From: Acetobacteraceae bacterium
GTDB taxonomy: Bacteria > Pseudomonadota > Alphaproteobacteria > Acetobacterales > Acetobacteraceae
NCBI GenBank assembly: GCA_030041375.1
Contig: JASHOA010000009.1
Span: forward strand, 1-64,000
DNA length: 64,000 nucleotides
Direction of reading: 5' to 3'
Below the pieces are notes generated by a model. That model saw only the letters and a program-made list of their open reading frames with translations. It had not been told where the DNA came from and did not search any database. Made by a program: the position numbers and the translations under genes. Positions 39,298-49,353 of the stretch are shown in pieces. Position 1 is the first letter of the stretch; each line of letters begins with the position of its first letter.

Positions 39298-39963
39298 ATG
39301 GCATCTTCATCCGAGGCAGCGACCGCGAATAGCGAGGGGCACGCGGCGGAGGGGGCGGAGCGGCGTGACTTTCTGAAGATGGTCACGCTGGCGACGGCGG
39401 CCGTCGGGGTCTGTGCAGTCGCCTGGCCATTCATCGATTCCATGAATCCGGCGAAGGACACGATTGCCGCCGGCTCGCCGATCGATGTCGATCTCTCGCA
39501 GGTTGCGCCCGGCCAGCAGATCGTCGTCTTGTGGCGGGAGAAGCCGATCCTGCTCGTCAATCGCCCGGCCGAGGCACTCAAGACGCTGCAATCGAGCGCG
39601 ATGATCAATCGGCTCAGGGATCCCGATTCCAGGGTTCTGCAGCAGCCGCCCTATGCCGACAACTGGCACCGTTCGGTCAAGCCCGAATGGGCCGTTCTGG
39701 TCGGCATCTGCACGCATCTCGGCTGCCTGCCGCAATATTTCCCGAACCCGAGCGCGAATACGCCCGTGGCGGACTGGCCGGGCGGCTATCTCTGCCCTTG
39801 CCATGGCTCGAAATACGATCTTGCCGGACGGGTCTGGCAGGGTGTTCCGGCGCCGTTCAATCTGCCGGTGCCGCCCTACAACTTCCTGGACGCCAGGACG
39901 GTGCGGATCGGCGAGAACCCGCCCAATGTGACCTATTCACTGAACGACATCGTGCAGATCTGA
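39298..39963 (+). CDS. petA: Rieske iron-sulfur subunit of cytochrome bc1 complex
   Basis: 221 aa. Twin-arginine signal/anchor ERRDFLKMVTLATAAVGVCAV (22-45). Rieske fold with cluster ligands Cys138/His140 in CTHLGC and Cys166/His169 in CPCHGS; the disulfide cysteines 143 and 168 are also present. It would carry electrons from ubiquinol to cytochrome c1 at the periplasmic face. Proteobacterial petA is normally followed by petB and petC; here the next genes are a peptide ABC operon, so petA is orphaned in this window. Start chosen by AAGGGA at 39286 and the position of the twin-arginine signal. Confidence 0.93.
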   Translation: MASSSEAATANSEGHAAEGAERRDFLKMVTLATAAVGVCAVAWPFIDSMNPAKDTIAAGSPIDVDLSQVAPGQQIVVLWREKPILLVNRPAEALKTLQSSAMINRLRDPDSRVLQQPPYADNWHRSVKPEWAVLVGICTHLGCLPQYFPNPSANTPVADWPGGYLCPCHGSKYDLAGRVWQGVPAPFNLPVPPYNFLDARTVRIGENPPNVTYSLNDIVQI

Positions 39964-40024
39964 ACGGTTCGGTAGCGGATCCCGGAACACCGAAGCCGAG
40001 GGAGCACGACATCGAAGGGACGCG

Positions 40025-41626
40025 ATGCAAATGATGAAACGGCGCACTCTCCTCGGCGCGGTTGCAGGCGGAGTTACGGCCGCGGCGCTGCCGAAGCCGG
40101 CGATTTCGGCAGGGACCAGCGTCCTGAAATTCGTCCCGCAGGCCAATCTGACGCTGTTCGATCCGATCACGACGACCGCGGCAGTGACGCAGAACTACGG
40201 CTATTACATCTGGGACACGCTCTACGCGCTCGACGAACATTTGAATACGCATCCGCAGATGGCCGCCGGCCATACCATCTCGGATGATCAGCGGAGCTGG
40301 ACCATCACGCTGCGCGACGGGCTCAAGTTCCATGACGGCAGCCCGGTCAGAGCGGCGGATTGCATTGCCAGCATCAAGCGCTGGGCGAGCGCGGATCCGT
40401 TCGGCCTCGATCTTGCAGCGGTGGTCGCAAGCTACGTCGTGAAGAGCGACAAGTCCTTCGAAGTACGGCTCAAGAAGCCGTTCCCGCTGCTCGCTTCGGC
40501 GCTCGCCAAGCCGGCTTCCAACGTGTCTTTCATCATGCCCGAGCACGTGGCCGCCCAGCCGGCGTCGAAGGCGATCAGCATCGAGCAGGTGATCGGCTCC
40601 GGGCCCTGCCGGTTCGAGGCGAAGGAGTATGTCTCCGGCAACCGGGCGGTTTTCACGAAGTTCACGGATTATGTACCGAGGCCCGAGAAGCCGAGCTGGG
40701 CGGCGGGCGGAAAAGTAGTGAATTTCGATCGCATCGAGTGGCACGTGATCGCCGACCCCGGCACCGCGGCGGCGGCCTTGCAGTCCGGCGAGGTCGACTG
40801 GTGGGAGCTCGTGCTGCCGAACCTCATTCCGCTGCTGGCGGCGAACAAGGATGTGGTGATCGGCGAAGGCAACCCGACAGGCTATATGGGCTGCCTTCGG
40901 TTCAACCACCTCTTCCCGCCGCTCGACAACGTGCTGGTGCGCCGGGCGGTGATGCTGTCGGTCGATCAATCGGCCTATATGCGTGCGGTGACGGCGAACA
41001 ATCCGAAGAACTTCACGATCTGCCACTCCTTCTTCCCGATCGGCACGACCTACGGCGTGCCGCCGAACCCCGACCCGATGGCCGGGACGCCGGACCTGGC
41101 GGCGGCCAAGAAGCTGATCGAAGAGGCCAAGTACGGCGGCGAGAAGATCGTCATCATCAACCCGACCGACTTCCCCTCGATCCAGCCGTTCGGCGAGATC
41201 ACCTATGCGACGCTGAAGAAGCTCGGGCTCAATGTGCAGCTCGTCGAGACGGATTGGGGAACGGTGGTGGAGCGGCGCGCGAGCAAAGCGCCGGTCGACC
41301 AGGGCGGCTGGTCGATCTTCCACACCTGGTGGGAGGGAATTTCGCTCTACAATCCTGCCGTCAATCCGATCCTGCTCGGCCAGGGGCTCGAGGGTTGGTT
41401 CGGCTGGTACAAGAGCGACCCGATGATGGCGCTCAATGCCGAATGGCTGACGGCGCCGACGGCCGCAGACCGGCATGCCATCGGGGCGAAGATGCAGGCG
41501 CTCGGGTTCCAGGATGTCCCCACTGTGCCGCTCGGGCAGTTCTTCATCCGCACCGGCTACCGCAACACGCTGACGGGGGTGATCGACGGGGCGGCGCCCT
41601 ATCCCTGGAACGTGCGCCGCGCCTGA
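40025..41626 (+). CDS. dipeptide/oligopeptide ABC substrate-binding protein (first copy)
   Basis: 533-aa SBP_bac_5 protein with an N-terminal export signal carrying K-R-R (MMKRRTLLGAVAGGVTAAAL), possibly Tat. Characteristic blocks: AAGHTISDDQRSWTITLRDGL then KFHDGSPVRAADCIASI (about 80-120) and the DFPSIQPFGE region. First gene of a five-gene importer operon; a related binding protein closes the operon at 45561. Ligand class peptides, opines or glutathione-like; not resolvable from sequence. AAGGGA precedes ATG 40025. Confidence 0.9.
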   Translation: MQMMKRRTLLGAVAGGVTAAALPKPAISAGTSVLKFVPQANLTLFDPITTTAAVTQNYGYYIWDTLYALDEHLNTHPQMAAGHTISDDQRSWTITLRDGLKFHDGSPVRAADCIASIKRWASADPFGLDLAAVVASYVVKSDKSFEVRLKKPFPLLASALAKPASNVSFIMPEHVAAQPASKAISIEQVIGSGPCRFEAKEYVSGNRAVFTKFTDYVPRPEKPSWAAGGKVVNFDRIEWHVIADPGTAAAALQSGEVDWWELVLPNLIPLLAANKDVVIGEGNPTGYMGCLRFNHLFPPLDNVLVRRAVMLSVDQSAYMRAVTANNPKNFTICHSFFPIGTTYGVPPNPDPMAGTPDLAAAKKLIEEAKYGGEKIVIINPTDFPSIQPFGEITYATLKKLGLNVQLVETDWGTVVERRASKAPVDQGGWSIFHTWWEGISLYNPAVNPILLGQGLEGWFGWYKSDPMMALNAEWLTAPTAADRHAIGAKMQALGFQDVPTVPLGQFFIRTGYRNTLTGVIDGAAPYPWNVRRA

Positions 41627-41653
41627 GCGGCGCATCCAGGATCCTGGCGGGCG

Positions 41654-42595
41654 ATGTTGAGTTATATCGTCCGCCGTCTGCTGGCGACGATCCCGGTGAT
41701 GGGGATCGTGGCACTGTTTGTTTTCTCGCTGCTCTACCTCGCCCCCGGAGATCCGGCAGCGATCATCGCCGGTGACCAGGCGACGGTCGAACAGATCGCG
41801 AAGATCCGCGCCTCGCTCGGGCTCAACCAGCCTTTCGTGGTGCGGTTCGGGCACTGGCTCTGGCAGATCGTGCACGGGAATCTCGGCACTTCGGTTTTCA
41901 CCGGGCAACCGGTGAGTGCGATGATCGCGCAGCGGATCGAGCCCACGCTTTCCCTGATGGTCCTGACCATGCTGATTGCGCTCACGCTGGCCATCCCGCT
42001 CGGCGTGATCGCGGCGTGGAAGCACGGGACCTGGATCGACCGTGCGATCATGATTTTTGCGGTGCTCGGCTTCTCGGTTCCGGTATTCGTGGTTGCCTAC
42101 CTGCTTGCCTACGTGTTCGGACTGACCTTCCGCCTCCTGCCCGTGCAGGGCTTCACGCCACTTGCCAAGGGGTTCTGGCCGTTCCTCGGGACCCTGGTCC
42201 TGCCGTCGCTCGCGCTGGGCGCGATCTACGTGGCGCTGCTCGCGCGCATCACGCGGGCGGCGATGCTCGAAGTGCTGGCGCAGGATTACGTGCGCACGGC
42301 GCGCGCCAAGGGCGTGGGGCAAGGCGGCGTGCTGTTCGTGCATGCGCTGAAGAACGCGGCCAACCCGGTGGTGACGGTAGCCGGGCTTGGGGTTGCGCTT
42401 CTGATCGGCGGGACAGTGGTGACGGAGACGGTGTTCGCGATCCCAGGGCTCGGCACGCTCACCGTCAACGCGATCCTCGAACGAGATTACCCGGTGATCC
42501 AGGGAGTGGTGCTGCTGTTCAGCTTCACCTACGTGCTGGTCAACCTGATCGTCGATCTGCTCTACAGCGTGTTCGACCCGAGGATCAGGTTGTGA
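41654..42595 (+). CDS. dppB: ABC permease, DppB type
   Basis: 313 aa, six TM segments. N-terminal [22 protein letters not shown], the DppB-type periplasmic segment ([15 protein letters not shown]), and the EAA coupling loop [21 protein letters not shown] at about 213-233. Overlaps the next gene by GTGA. Confidence 0.92.
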   Translation: MLSYIVRRLLATIPVMGIVALFVFSLLYLAPGDPAAIIAGDQATVEQIAKIRASLGLNQPFVVRFGHWLWQIVHGNLGTSVFTGQPVSAMIAQRIEPTLSLMVLTMLIALTLAIPLGVIAAWKHGTWIDRAIMIFAVLGFSVPVFVVAYLLAYVFGLTFRLLPVQGFTPLAKGFWPFLGTLVLPSLALGAIYVALLARITRAAMLEVLAQDYVRTARAKGVGQGGVLFVHALKNAANPVVTVAGLGVALLIGGTVVTETVFAIPGLGTLTVNAILERDYPVIQGVVLLFSFTYVLVNLIVDLLYSVFDPRIRL

Positions 42596-43491
42596 GCGAG
42601 TTCGCACTTCCCGAAGAAGCAGCGGCGCTGCCGGAAATCCTGCCGCCGGCGGTCAGGCGCGGGCGGGTGGCGGGCTTCGTGCTGCAGCATCCGGGGATCG
42701 CGATCGGCGGCGGACTCATTGCCGTCATGACCGTGCTGGCACTCGCCGCACCCTGGCTCGGCACGGTCGATCCCCAATCGCTCGACCCTGCGAACATGCT
42801 GATCGTGCCCTCCGCCGGGCATTGGTTCGGCACCGACATGCTGGGGCGCGACATCTATTCGCGCGTCATTTACGGGACCCGGGTCTCGCTTGTCGTCGGC
42901 TTCGTGGTGGCGCTACTGGCTTCCGTGATCGGGATGGCGATCGGCCTGGTCTCAGGCTTCTTCCGTGCTCTCGATCCGGTGCTGATGCGCGTCATGGACG
43001 GCATATTGGCGATTCCGTCGATCCTGCTTGCGATCGCGCTGATGGCCCTGACCCAGGGCTCGGTCGGCAATGTCATCGTCGCGATCACGATCTCGCAGGT
43101 GCCGCAGGTGGCGCGGCTGGTGCGGGGGATGGTGCTCGGGCTCCGCGAGCAGCCTTTCGTCGAGGCGGCCATCGCGGCCGGAACGCGCACGCCGCGACTG
43201 ATCTGGCGGCATATCGTGCCGAACACGCTGGCGCCGGTGATCGTGCAGGCGACCTACATCTGCGCTGTGGCGATGATCATCGAGGCGATCCTCGATTTCA
43301 TCGGTGCCGGAGTGCCGCCGATCGTGCCGAGCTGGGGCAACATCATGGCCGAGGGGCGTGCGCTCTGGCAGGTGAAGCCGTTCATCGTGTTCTTTCCTGC
43401 TTTTTTCCTCTCTGTCACGGTGCTGGCGGTCAATCTTCTCGGCGATGGTCTGCGCGACATGCTCGACCCGCGCCTTGGCAGCCGGAAGTGA
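42592..43491 (+). CDS. dppC: ABC permease, DppC type
   Basis: 299 aa from GTG 42592 overlapping the dppB stop. OppC_N segment near [17 protein letters not shown], the hallmark [19 protein letters not shown] at about 82-100, and the EAA loop [20 protein letters not shown] at about 187-206. Pairs with DppB to form the membrane channel. Overlaps dppD by GTGA. Confidence 0.92.
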   Translation: MSEFALPEEAAALPEILPPAVRRGRVAGFVLQHPGIAIGGGLIAVMTVLALAAPWLGTVDPQSLDPANMLIVPSAGHWFGTDMLGRDIYSRVIYGTRVSLVVGFVVALLASVIGMAIGLVSGFFRALDPVLMRVMDGILAIPSILLAIALMALTQGSVGNVIVAITISQVPQVARLVRGMVLGLREQPFVEAAIAAGTRTPRLIWRHIVPNTLAPVIVQATYICAVAMIIEAILDFIGAGVPPIVPSWGNIMAEGRALWQVKPFIVFFPAFFLSVTVLAVNLLGDGLRDMLDPRLGSRK

Positions 43492-44477
43492 ACGAGGCCC
43501 CGGCGGCGCTGCTGGAGGTCGATCGGCTGCAGACTCATTTCCGCGCCGGCGATGGCGTGGTGCGGGCGGTGCAAGGTGTCTCATTCACGATCGGGGTGGG
43601 CGAGACGCTGGCGGTGGTGGGCGAATCCGGCTGCGGCAAGTCGGTCACCGCGATGTCGATCCTGCGATTGCTGCCCGAGCCTCCGGCCCGGATTGCCGGG
43701 CGCATCCGCTTCCTGGGGCGCGAGCTGCTGGAGCTTCCGGAAAGCGAGATGCGGAAGATCCGCGGCAACGACATCAGCATGATCTTCCAGGAGCCGATGA
43801 GTTCGCTCAATCCCGTGCTGAGCGTGGGCTGGCAGATCGGCGAGACGCTCGGCCTGCACCAGGGGCTTGGCAAGCGCGCGGCATTCGAGCGCGCGGCGGA
43901 GATGCTGGCGCTGGTCGGCATCCCGGAACCGGAACGCACGCTACGCGGCTTCCCGCACCAGCTTTCCGGGGGCATGCGGCAGCGGGTGATGATCGCCATG
44001 GCGCTCGCCTGCGACCCGAAACTGCTGATCGCCGATGAGCCGACGACGGCGCTCGATGTCACCATCCAGGCGCAAATCCTCGACCTGATGCGGGCGCTGA
44101 AGGAGAGAGTTGGCGCGGCGATCATGCTCATCACGCATGACCTCGGGGTCGTGGCGGAGATCGCGGAGAGAGTGGCCGTGCTTTATGCGGGCCGGACGGT
44201 GGAGATCGCGCCGATGGCTGCGATCTTTGCGAGCCCGCTGCATCCCTACACGCAAGGGCTTCTGAAGGCAGTGCCGCGACTTGGCCGAGCGAGCGGCGCG
44301 CGCGCGCGGCTAGCCGAGATTCCGGGCCAGGTCCCGGATCTGCGGATGCCGATCACCGGCTGCGCCTTCGCGCCACGCTGCAACCGTGCGACAGAGATCT
44401 GCCGCCGCGCGGCACCGGCGCTGCTGGCCCGCGCGCCGCAGCACCTTGTGGCCTGCCACCATGCGGGTACCGCATGA
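43488..44477 (+). CDS. dppD: ABC ATPase, DppD type
   Basis: 329 aa from GTG 43488. Walker A GESGCGKS (about 45), Q-loop [12 protein letters not shown], signature LSGGMRQR, Walker [14 protein letters not shown]-loop LITHDLG, and the C-terminal oligopeptide-ABC tail with cysteines ([17 protein letters not shown]) that in some relatives binds an iron-sulfur cluster. Coupled to dppF by ATGA. Confidence 0.93.
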   Translation: MNEAPAALLEVDRLQTHFRAGDGVVRAVQGVSFTIGVGETLAVVGESGCGKSVTAMSILRLLPEPPARIAGRIRFLGRELLELPESEMRKIRGNDISMIFQEPMSSLNPVLSVGWQIGETLGLHQGLGKRAAFERAAEMLALVGIPEPERTLRGFPHQLSGGMRQRVMIAMALACDPKLLIADEPTTALDVTIQAQILDLMRALKERVGAAIMLITHDLGVVAEIAERVAVLYAGRTVEIAPMAAIFASPLHPYTQGLLKAVPRLGRASGARARLAEIPGQVPDLRMPITGCAFAPRCNRATEICRRAAPALLARAPQHLVACHHAGTA

Positions 44478-45466
44478 TGAACGAGATGCCGGCGGTGATC
44501 GAGGTGATCGGCCTCAAGAAATACTTTCCCCTCCCGCGACGCCATCCCGGCCAGGCTCGCTCGCAAGTGCATGCGGTGGACGGGGTGAGCTTCACGATCG
44601 GCCGCGGCGAGACGCTGTCTCTGGTGGGAGAATCAGGGTGCGGCAAATCGACGGTAGGCCGGACGATTCTTGGCCTCGCCAAACCGACCGCGGGCGAAGT
44701 GCGGCTCGATGGAATCAGGATCGACAATCTGCCGAGGCGAAAGCTGCGCCCTCTGAGGCGGCGGATGCAGGTGGTGTTCCAGGATCCCTACAGCAGCCTC
44801 AATCCACGCCTGCGCGTGCGCGAGATCCTGGCGGAGCCGATCGCCAATTTTTCCCTGGCACACTCGCGCGCCGAATTTTCCGCGCGGATCGCCGGGCTGC
44901 TGCAGAAAGTGCGGTTGCCGGCGGATGCCGCCGCGCGCTTCCCGCACGAATTTTCCGGCGGGCAACGCCAGCGGATCGGCATCGCTCGCGCGTTGGCAAC
45001 CGAGCCGGAGGTGATCATCTGCGACGAGGCGGTCTCGGCGCTCGATGTCTCGGTGAAGGCGCAGGTCGTCAACCTGCTTGCAGATTTGCAGGATGAGCTG
45101 GGACTTTCGCTCCTCTTCATCACGCACGACCTCGCAATCGTGGAACACCTCACGCATCGGGTTGCCGTGATGTATCTCGGCCGGATCGTCGAGGCGGCGG
45201 ACCGCGACAGCCTGTTCACGAGGCCATGGCATCCCTACACGCAGGCGCTGCTCTCCGCGGTGCCGGTGCCGGACCCTGCGGCGAGCCGGCAGCGGATGAT
45301 TCTGAAGGGCGACGTGCCGAGCCCGGTCGATTTGCCAAGAGGCTGCCGCTTCCAGAGCCGCTGCCCGCATGTTTTCGCGCGCTGCCGGACCGAGGAGCCG
45401 GAGTTGCGGGCGGTGGGCGAAGCGCAATGGGTGGCCTGCCATCTTGATCGGCGTCCGGGAGGATGA
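44474..45466 (+). CDS. dppF: ABC ATPase, DppF type
   Basis: 330 aa (second Met one codon later). Walker [11 protein letters not shown]-loop [14 protein letters not shown], signature FSGGQRQR, Walker [13 protein letters not shown] (Glu-Ala instead of Glu-Pro), H-loop FITHDLA, and a Cys-containing C-terminal tail ([15 protein letters not shown]). Forms a heterodimer with DppD. Confidence 0.93.
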   Translation: MMNEMPAVIEVIGLKKYFPLPRRHPGQARSQVHAVDGVSFTIGRGETLSLVGESGCGKSTVGRTILGLAKPTAGEVRLDGIRIDNLPRRKLRPLRRRMQVVFQDPYSSLNPRLRVREILAEPIANFSLAHSRAEFSARIAGLLQKVRLPADAAARFPHEFSGGQRQRIGIARALATEPEVIICDEAVSALDVSVKAQVVNLLADLQDELGLSLLFITHDLAIVEHLTHRVAVMYLGRIVEAADRDSLFTRPWHPYTQALLSAVPVPDPAASRQRMILKGDVPSPVDLPRGCRFQSRCPHVFARCRTEEPELRAVGEAQWVACHLDRRPGG

Positions 45467-45560
45467 GCGTGGGGTTCGGCTTTCCCGGCGCAGCGCAGCG
45501 GGACTACAAGGCGGGCGCGCCGCACGGCTGACGCCGGCGTTTCTCGAGGAGGGCATTGTT

Positions 45561-47168
45561 GTGAGCGCGATGAAAAGAAGGACCTTCCTGGGTGCAGCCG
45601 CTGCCAGCGCGGTGGCGCCGCTGGCAGCACCGCGGATCAGTGCGGCGGAAAGCGAACGCGTGATCCGATTCATTCCGCAGACCGATGTTTCAGTTCTCGA
45701 CCCGATCTGGACCACCACCTACCCGACACGCGACCACGGCTATCTCGTCTTCGACACCCTCTACGGCCAGCAAGGGCCGGCGCAAGGCTTCGCCGCGGCA
45801 CCGCAGATGGTCGAAGGCCACACCGTCTCGAGCGATGGCAAGGAATGGCGGCTCACGCTGCGCCCGGGACTCAAATTCCACGACGGCGAACCGGTGCTGG
45901 CGCGCGACTGCGTGGCCAGCATCCGCCGCTGGGGGGCACGGGATTCGTTCGGCCAGGCACTGATGGCGGCGACCGACGAACTGAGCGCTGCCGACGACAA
46001 GACGATCGTCTTCCGGCTGAAGCACCCGTTCCCGCTGCTGCCGGATGCACTCGGCAAGAGCCCGCCCAACATGTGCGCGATGATGCCGGAGCGCCTGGCG
46101 AAGACCGACCCGTTCAAGCAGGTCACCGAGATGATCGGCAGCGGGCCTTACAAGTTCAATGCGGGCGAGCGGATCGTCGGCTCCCGCCTCGTCTATGATC
46201 GCAATGCCGATTACGTGCCGCGCCCGACCGGAACACCGGAGTGGACGGCGGGGCCGAAGATCACCCATTTCGACCGCGTCGAATGGCGGATCATCGCCGA
46301 TCCGTCGACCGCACTCTCGGCGCTGGCGACCGGCGAGGTGGACTGGTGGTGGATTCCCGATGCGCTGTTGCTGCCGGTGCTGAGAGCCAACCGTGATCTT
46401 CGTGTCGGCATCGTCGATCCCACGGGGTTCATCGGCACCATGCGCTTCAACTGGCTCAATCCGCCGTTCGACAAGGCGGCGATCCGGCGGGCGGTGGTCG
46501 GTGCGGTGAGCCAGGCCGAGTACATGACGGCGGTGGTCGGCAAGGATCCGCATCTCTGGCGGGACGGCGTTGGATTCTTCTGCCCGGACACGCCGATGGC
46601 GAGCGACGCCGGGATGCAGGCACTGACGGGTCCGCGCGACCTTGGCGGGGTGAAGAAGGAGCTCGAACAGGCAGGCTATCGCGGCGAAAAGGTGGTTCTG
46701 CTGGCGCCGCAGAACATCCCGACCGTGAAGGCGGTGGCGGATGTCTGCAACGACATGCTGAAGAAGATCGGCATGAATGTCGATTACGCGTCCATGGACT
46801 GGGGCACGCTGGTGGCGCGGCGCACCAGCATGGCGCCGCTCGATCAGGGCGGGTGGAGTGTTTTCTCGACCTTCTGGAGCGGGCTCGACATGTACAACCC
46901 GGCGATCAATCCGTTCCTGCGCAGCAACGGCAAGAATGCCGCGATCGGCTGGCCCTCGGATGCGACGATGGAGTCGCTCCGCGATGAGTGGCTGGCCGCG
47001 TCCGACGAAGCGGCGCAGAAGAAGATCGCGGTGGCGATGCAGCTTCGTGCCTTCGATATCGTTCCCTACATTCCGCTCGGGCAGCAGTTCAACCCGACGG
47101 CGCACCGCAAGGACATCCAGGGAATCCTGCACGGCATCCCGGTATTCTGGAACGTCCAGCGGGGGTGA
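45561..47168 (+). CDS. dipeptide/oligopeptide ABC substrate-binding protein (second copy)
   Basis: 535 aa from GTG 45561, preceded by GAGGAGGG at 7-base spacing; ATG 45570 is the alternative. Tat-like signal MKRRTFLGAAAASAVAPLAAP. The mature N-terminus (VIRFIPQTDVSVLDPIW) and the VEGHTVSSDGKEWRLTLRPGL block parallel the first copy, so the two arose by duplication and diverged. Placed at the 3' end of the same operon, it likely broadens the ligand range of one transporter. Confidence 0.9.
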   Translation: MSAMKRRTFLGAAAASAVAPLAAPRISAAESERVIRFIPQTDVSVLDPIWTTTYPTRDHGYLVFDTLYGQQGPAQGFAAAPQMVEGHTVSSDGKEWRLTLRPGLKFHDGEPVLARDCVASIRRWGARDSFGQALMAATDELSAADDKTIVFRLKHPFPLLPDALGKSPPNMCAMMPERLAKTDPFKQVTEMIGSGPYKFNAGERIVGSRLVYDRNADYVPRPTGTPEWTAGPKITHFDRVEWRIIADPSTALSALATGEVDWWWIPDALLLPVLRANRDLRVGIVDPTGFIGTMRFNWLNPPFDKAAIRRAVVGAVSQAEYMTAVVGKDPHLWRDGVGFFCPDTPMASDAGMQALTGPRDLGGVKKELEQAGYRGEKVVLLAPQNIPTVKAVADVCNDMLKKIGMNVDYASMDWGTLVARRTSMAPLDQGGWSVFSTFWSGLDMYNPAINPFLRSNGKNAAIGWPSDATMESLRDEWLAASDEAAQKKIAVAMQLRAFDIVPYIPLGQQFNPTAHRKDIQGILHGIPVFWNVQRG

Positions 47169-47207
47169 GAGGGCGATGGCTGAGCCGCACCGTTCGGCGC
47201 GGTACGC

Positions 47208-47223
47208 TTGACAAGTGCTTGTC
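47208..47223 (+). promoter_or_regulatory. TTGACA with overlapping inverted repeat
   Basis: GACAAG-TG-CTTGTC (47210-47223) is a perfect 6-bp inverted repeat that overlaps a TTGACA hexamer at 47208-47213, about 215 bp upstream of the SDR gene. It could be an operator over a -35 site; no good -10 is seen. The remainder of 47169-47437 shows nothing else. Confidence 0.35.
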
Positions 47224-47437
47224 CCTGACGGCGCTATCCGCTCACGCGATGTTCGGACGGCGAGCCACGTGGGCATGATGTCGCCGGCAAACATGCTTCT
47301 GCATTGAAGCCCGGCGAGGGGAGGAAACAAGGATGACAGTCAAGCCTGTGCGTGGTGGGTGCCGGCACGCCCGACGAGCGCGGCGGGCCCTTTGATGGCC
47401 GCGGCGCCGTTCGCCCCGCTGCGCCGGTAGGCCGGGC

Positions 47438-48238
47438 ATGGTCGATTACCGGAAGCTGTTCGACCTTTCCGGCAAGACTGCCCTGGTGCTCGGGGCGGCC
47501 TCCGGTATCGGACGCGCCTCGGCCGAGGCGCTGGCCGCACTCGGGGCGCACGTGGTCTGTGCGGATCGCAACGCAGCCGGCGCCGAGGCGGTGGCGAGCG
47601 GCATCGGCCTGGCAGCCGAGGCACATGGCTGCGATGCGACCAGCACGGATGACATCGGGGCGCTGGCGCGGGCGGTCCGCTCTCGCCATGCGCGGCTCGA
47701 TGTGGCGGTGACGACGCCGGGGCTGAATGTCCGCAAGACGATCCTCGATTATTCGGAGGCGGAATTCGCGCGCGTGGTCGATCTCAATCTGCGCGGCACG
47801 TTCCTGTTCTTCCGCACCTTCGGGCGGATGATGGTGGAGGCGGGTGGGGGCAGCCTGATCGCCTGCTCCTCGATCCGGGCCACGGTGATCGAGCCGGGGC
47901 TCGCGGTCTATGGCATGACGAAAGCTGGCATCAGCCTGCTGGTGAAGGGCTTTGCCGCCGAGGTGGGCCACGCGAACGTGCGGGTCAATGCGATCGCGCC
48001 GGGCGTCATCGAGACGGCGCTGACCGCGCCGCTCCTGGAGCGGCCGGAGGTTCATCGAGCCTATGCACGGCACACCGTGTTTGCACGCTGGGGGAGTGCC
48101 GCCGAGGTTGCCGGCGCCGTCGCGTTCCTGGCTTCGGACGCCTCGAGCTACATCAGCGGCAGCACGATGCTGGTCGACGGCGGCTGGACCGCGATCGACG
48201 GACCGCCGAGCGGGCTGACGGCGACGCGGCCGAACTGA
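47438..48238 (+). CDS. short-chain dehydrogenase/reductase
   Basis: 266-aa classical SDR. NAD(P)-binding LVLGAASGIGRASAEAL (17-33), CADRN acidic end of strand 2 favouring NAD(H), catalytic Ser in ACSSIR (about 143), Tyr-x-x-x-Lys in YGMTK (about 158), and PGVIETAL. The usual N-N-A-G motif is altered to TTPGLN. Located between the peptide and TRAP transporters, it probably oxidises an imported hydroxy compound. Substrate not known. Confidence 0.88.
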   Translation: MVDYRKLFDLSGKTALVLGAASGIGRASAEALAALGAHVVCADRNAAGAEAVASGIGLAAEAHGCDATSTDDIGALARAVRSRHARLDVAVTTPGLNVRKTILDYSEAEFARVVDLNLRGTFLFFRTFGRMMVEAGGGSLIACSSIRATVIEPGLAVYGMTKAGISLLVKGFAAEVGHANVRVNAIAPGVIETALTAPLLERPEVHRAYARHTVFARWGSAAEVAGAVAFLASDASSYISGSTMLVDGGWTAIDGPPSGLTATRPN

Positions 48239-48327
48239 TCGGAACACGGATCATTCGCCGCCCGGGGCCGGGGCAGACCGCGAGCGGGCCGCCCGGGCTT
48301 GCTGAGAGAAAAGGAGAGGAAAGTGTC

Positions 48328-49332
48328 ATGAAACGCCGGGCATTTCTGCACCGAGGGACGGAGCTGGCCGCACTGGCGCTGGCGGCACCCGCAGTGGCGC
48401 GCGGTGCGGCGCCGATGACCCTGCGCTTCGCCCACTATGTGCCCGTGGATCATCCGGCCAACATCGCCGCCGGGCAGTTCGCGAAGCGGGTCGAGGCACG
48501 CACGCACGGTGCCATCCGCATTGCCATATTTCCCAACAACCAGCTCGGCGATCCGCCGCAGGAGGCGGCGCAGATCCGTGCCGGCGTGATCGACATGGGC
48601 CTGCCGACGGAGGGCCAGCTCGACAAGTACGACAAGGCTTTCGCCGTCGTCCCGCTGCCGTTCGTGTTCAACGACCGTGCGGAGGTCTTTCGCGTTCTCG
48701 ACGGCCCTGCCATGGCCTGGCTCGCGCCGCTCGCGGAGAGGCAGGGTTTCGTCATGCTGCGGAACTGGGATTACGGATTCCGCAACATCACCAACAATGT
48801 CCGCCCGATCACGACGCCGGACGACGTGAAGGGCCTGAAGATCCGCACTCCCCCGGAGATCCAGATCGAGGCCTGCATGGAAGCGCTGGGGGCGCGGGTG
48901 ACGCCGATCTCCTTCGCCGAGCTTTACCTGGCGCTTTCCCAACACGTGGTCGACGGCGAAGAAAACCCGATCCCAGTCATCTACTTCAACAAGTACTACG
49001 AGGTGCAGAAATATCTCGCCCTGACGCGGCACGTGTACAACAACATGATCCATACGGTCAGCCTGGTGACCTGGAAGAAGCTTTCACCGGACGTGCAGCA
49101 GATCATGCGCGAGGAAAGCGCGGCTGCCGGCGATCTCATGCGCAAGCTGATCGGCGAGCAGGAGGCGGACGAGATCGGGAAGATCAAGGAAGCCGGCATG
49201 AAGGTTACGGAACCGGATCGTGCACCATTCCGCGCCAGGATGGGGCCGGCCTGGAAGCGGGTTGCCGCTTATGCCGGGGAGGACAACGTCAAGAAATTCA
49301 CGGCCATGGTGGAGGCTGCCAGGAAGACGTAA
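48328..49332 (+). CDS. dctP: TRAP transporter solute-binding protein DctP
   Basis: 334 aa with RBS AAAGGAGAGGAAAG and an exported N-terminus (MKRRAFLHRGTELAALAL, Tat-like). DctP blocks: LRFAHYVPVDHPANIAAGQF, IFPNNQLGD, NWDYGFRNITNN, GLKIRTPPEIQIEACMEALGA with the conserved carboxylate-binding Arg, and the EENPIPVIYFNKYYEVQKYL region. Binds an organic acid anion and delivers it to the DctQM permease encoded next. Confidence 0.92.
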   Translation: MKRRAFLHRGTELAALALAAPAVARGAAPMTLRFAHYVPVDHPANIAAGQFAKRVEARTHGAIRIAIFPNNQLGDPPQEAAQIRAGVIDMGLPTEGQLDKYDKAFAVVPLPFVFNDRAEVFRVLDGPAMAWLAPLAERQGFVMLRNWDYGFRNITNNVRPITTPDDVKGLKIRTPPEIQIEACMEALGARVTPISFAELYLALSQHVVDGEENPIPVIYFNKYYEVQKYLALTRHVYNNMIHTVSLVTWKKLSPDVQQIMREESAAAGDLMRKLIGEQEADEIGKIKEAGMKVTEPDRAPFRARMGPAWKRVAAYAGEDNVKKFTAMVEAARKT

Positions 49333-49353
49333 ACAGAAGCGAGGCAACCGACG

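Noticed and set aside
39857-42607. 916-codon open frame on minus opposite the peptide-binding gene and dppB
   Set aside because: Runs through recognisable plus-strand genes; composition is that of a shadow frame.
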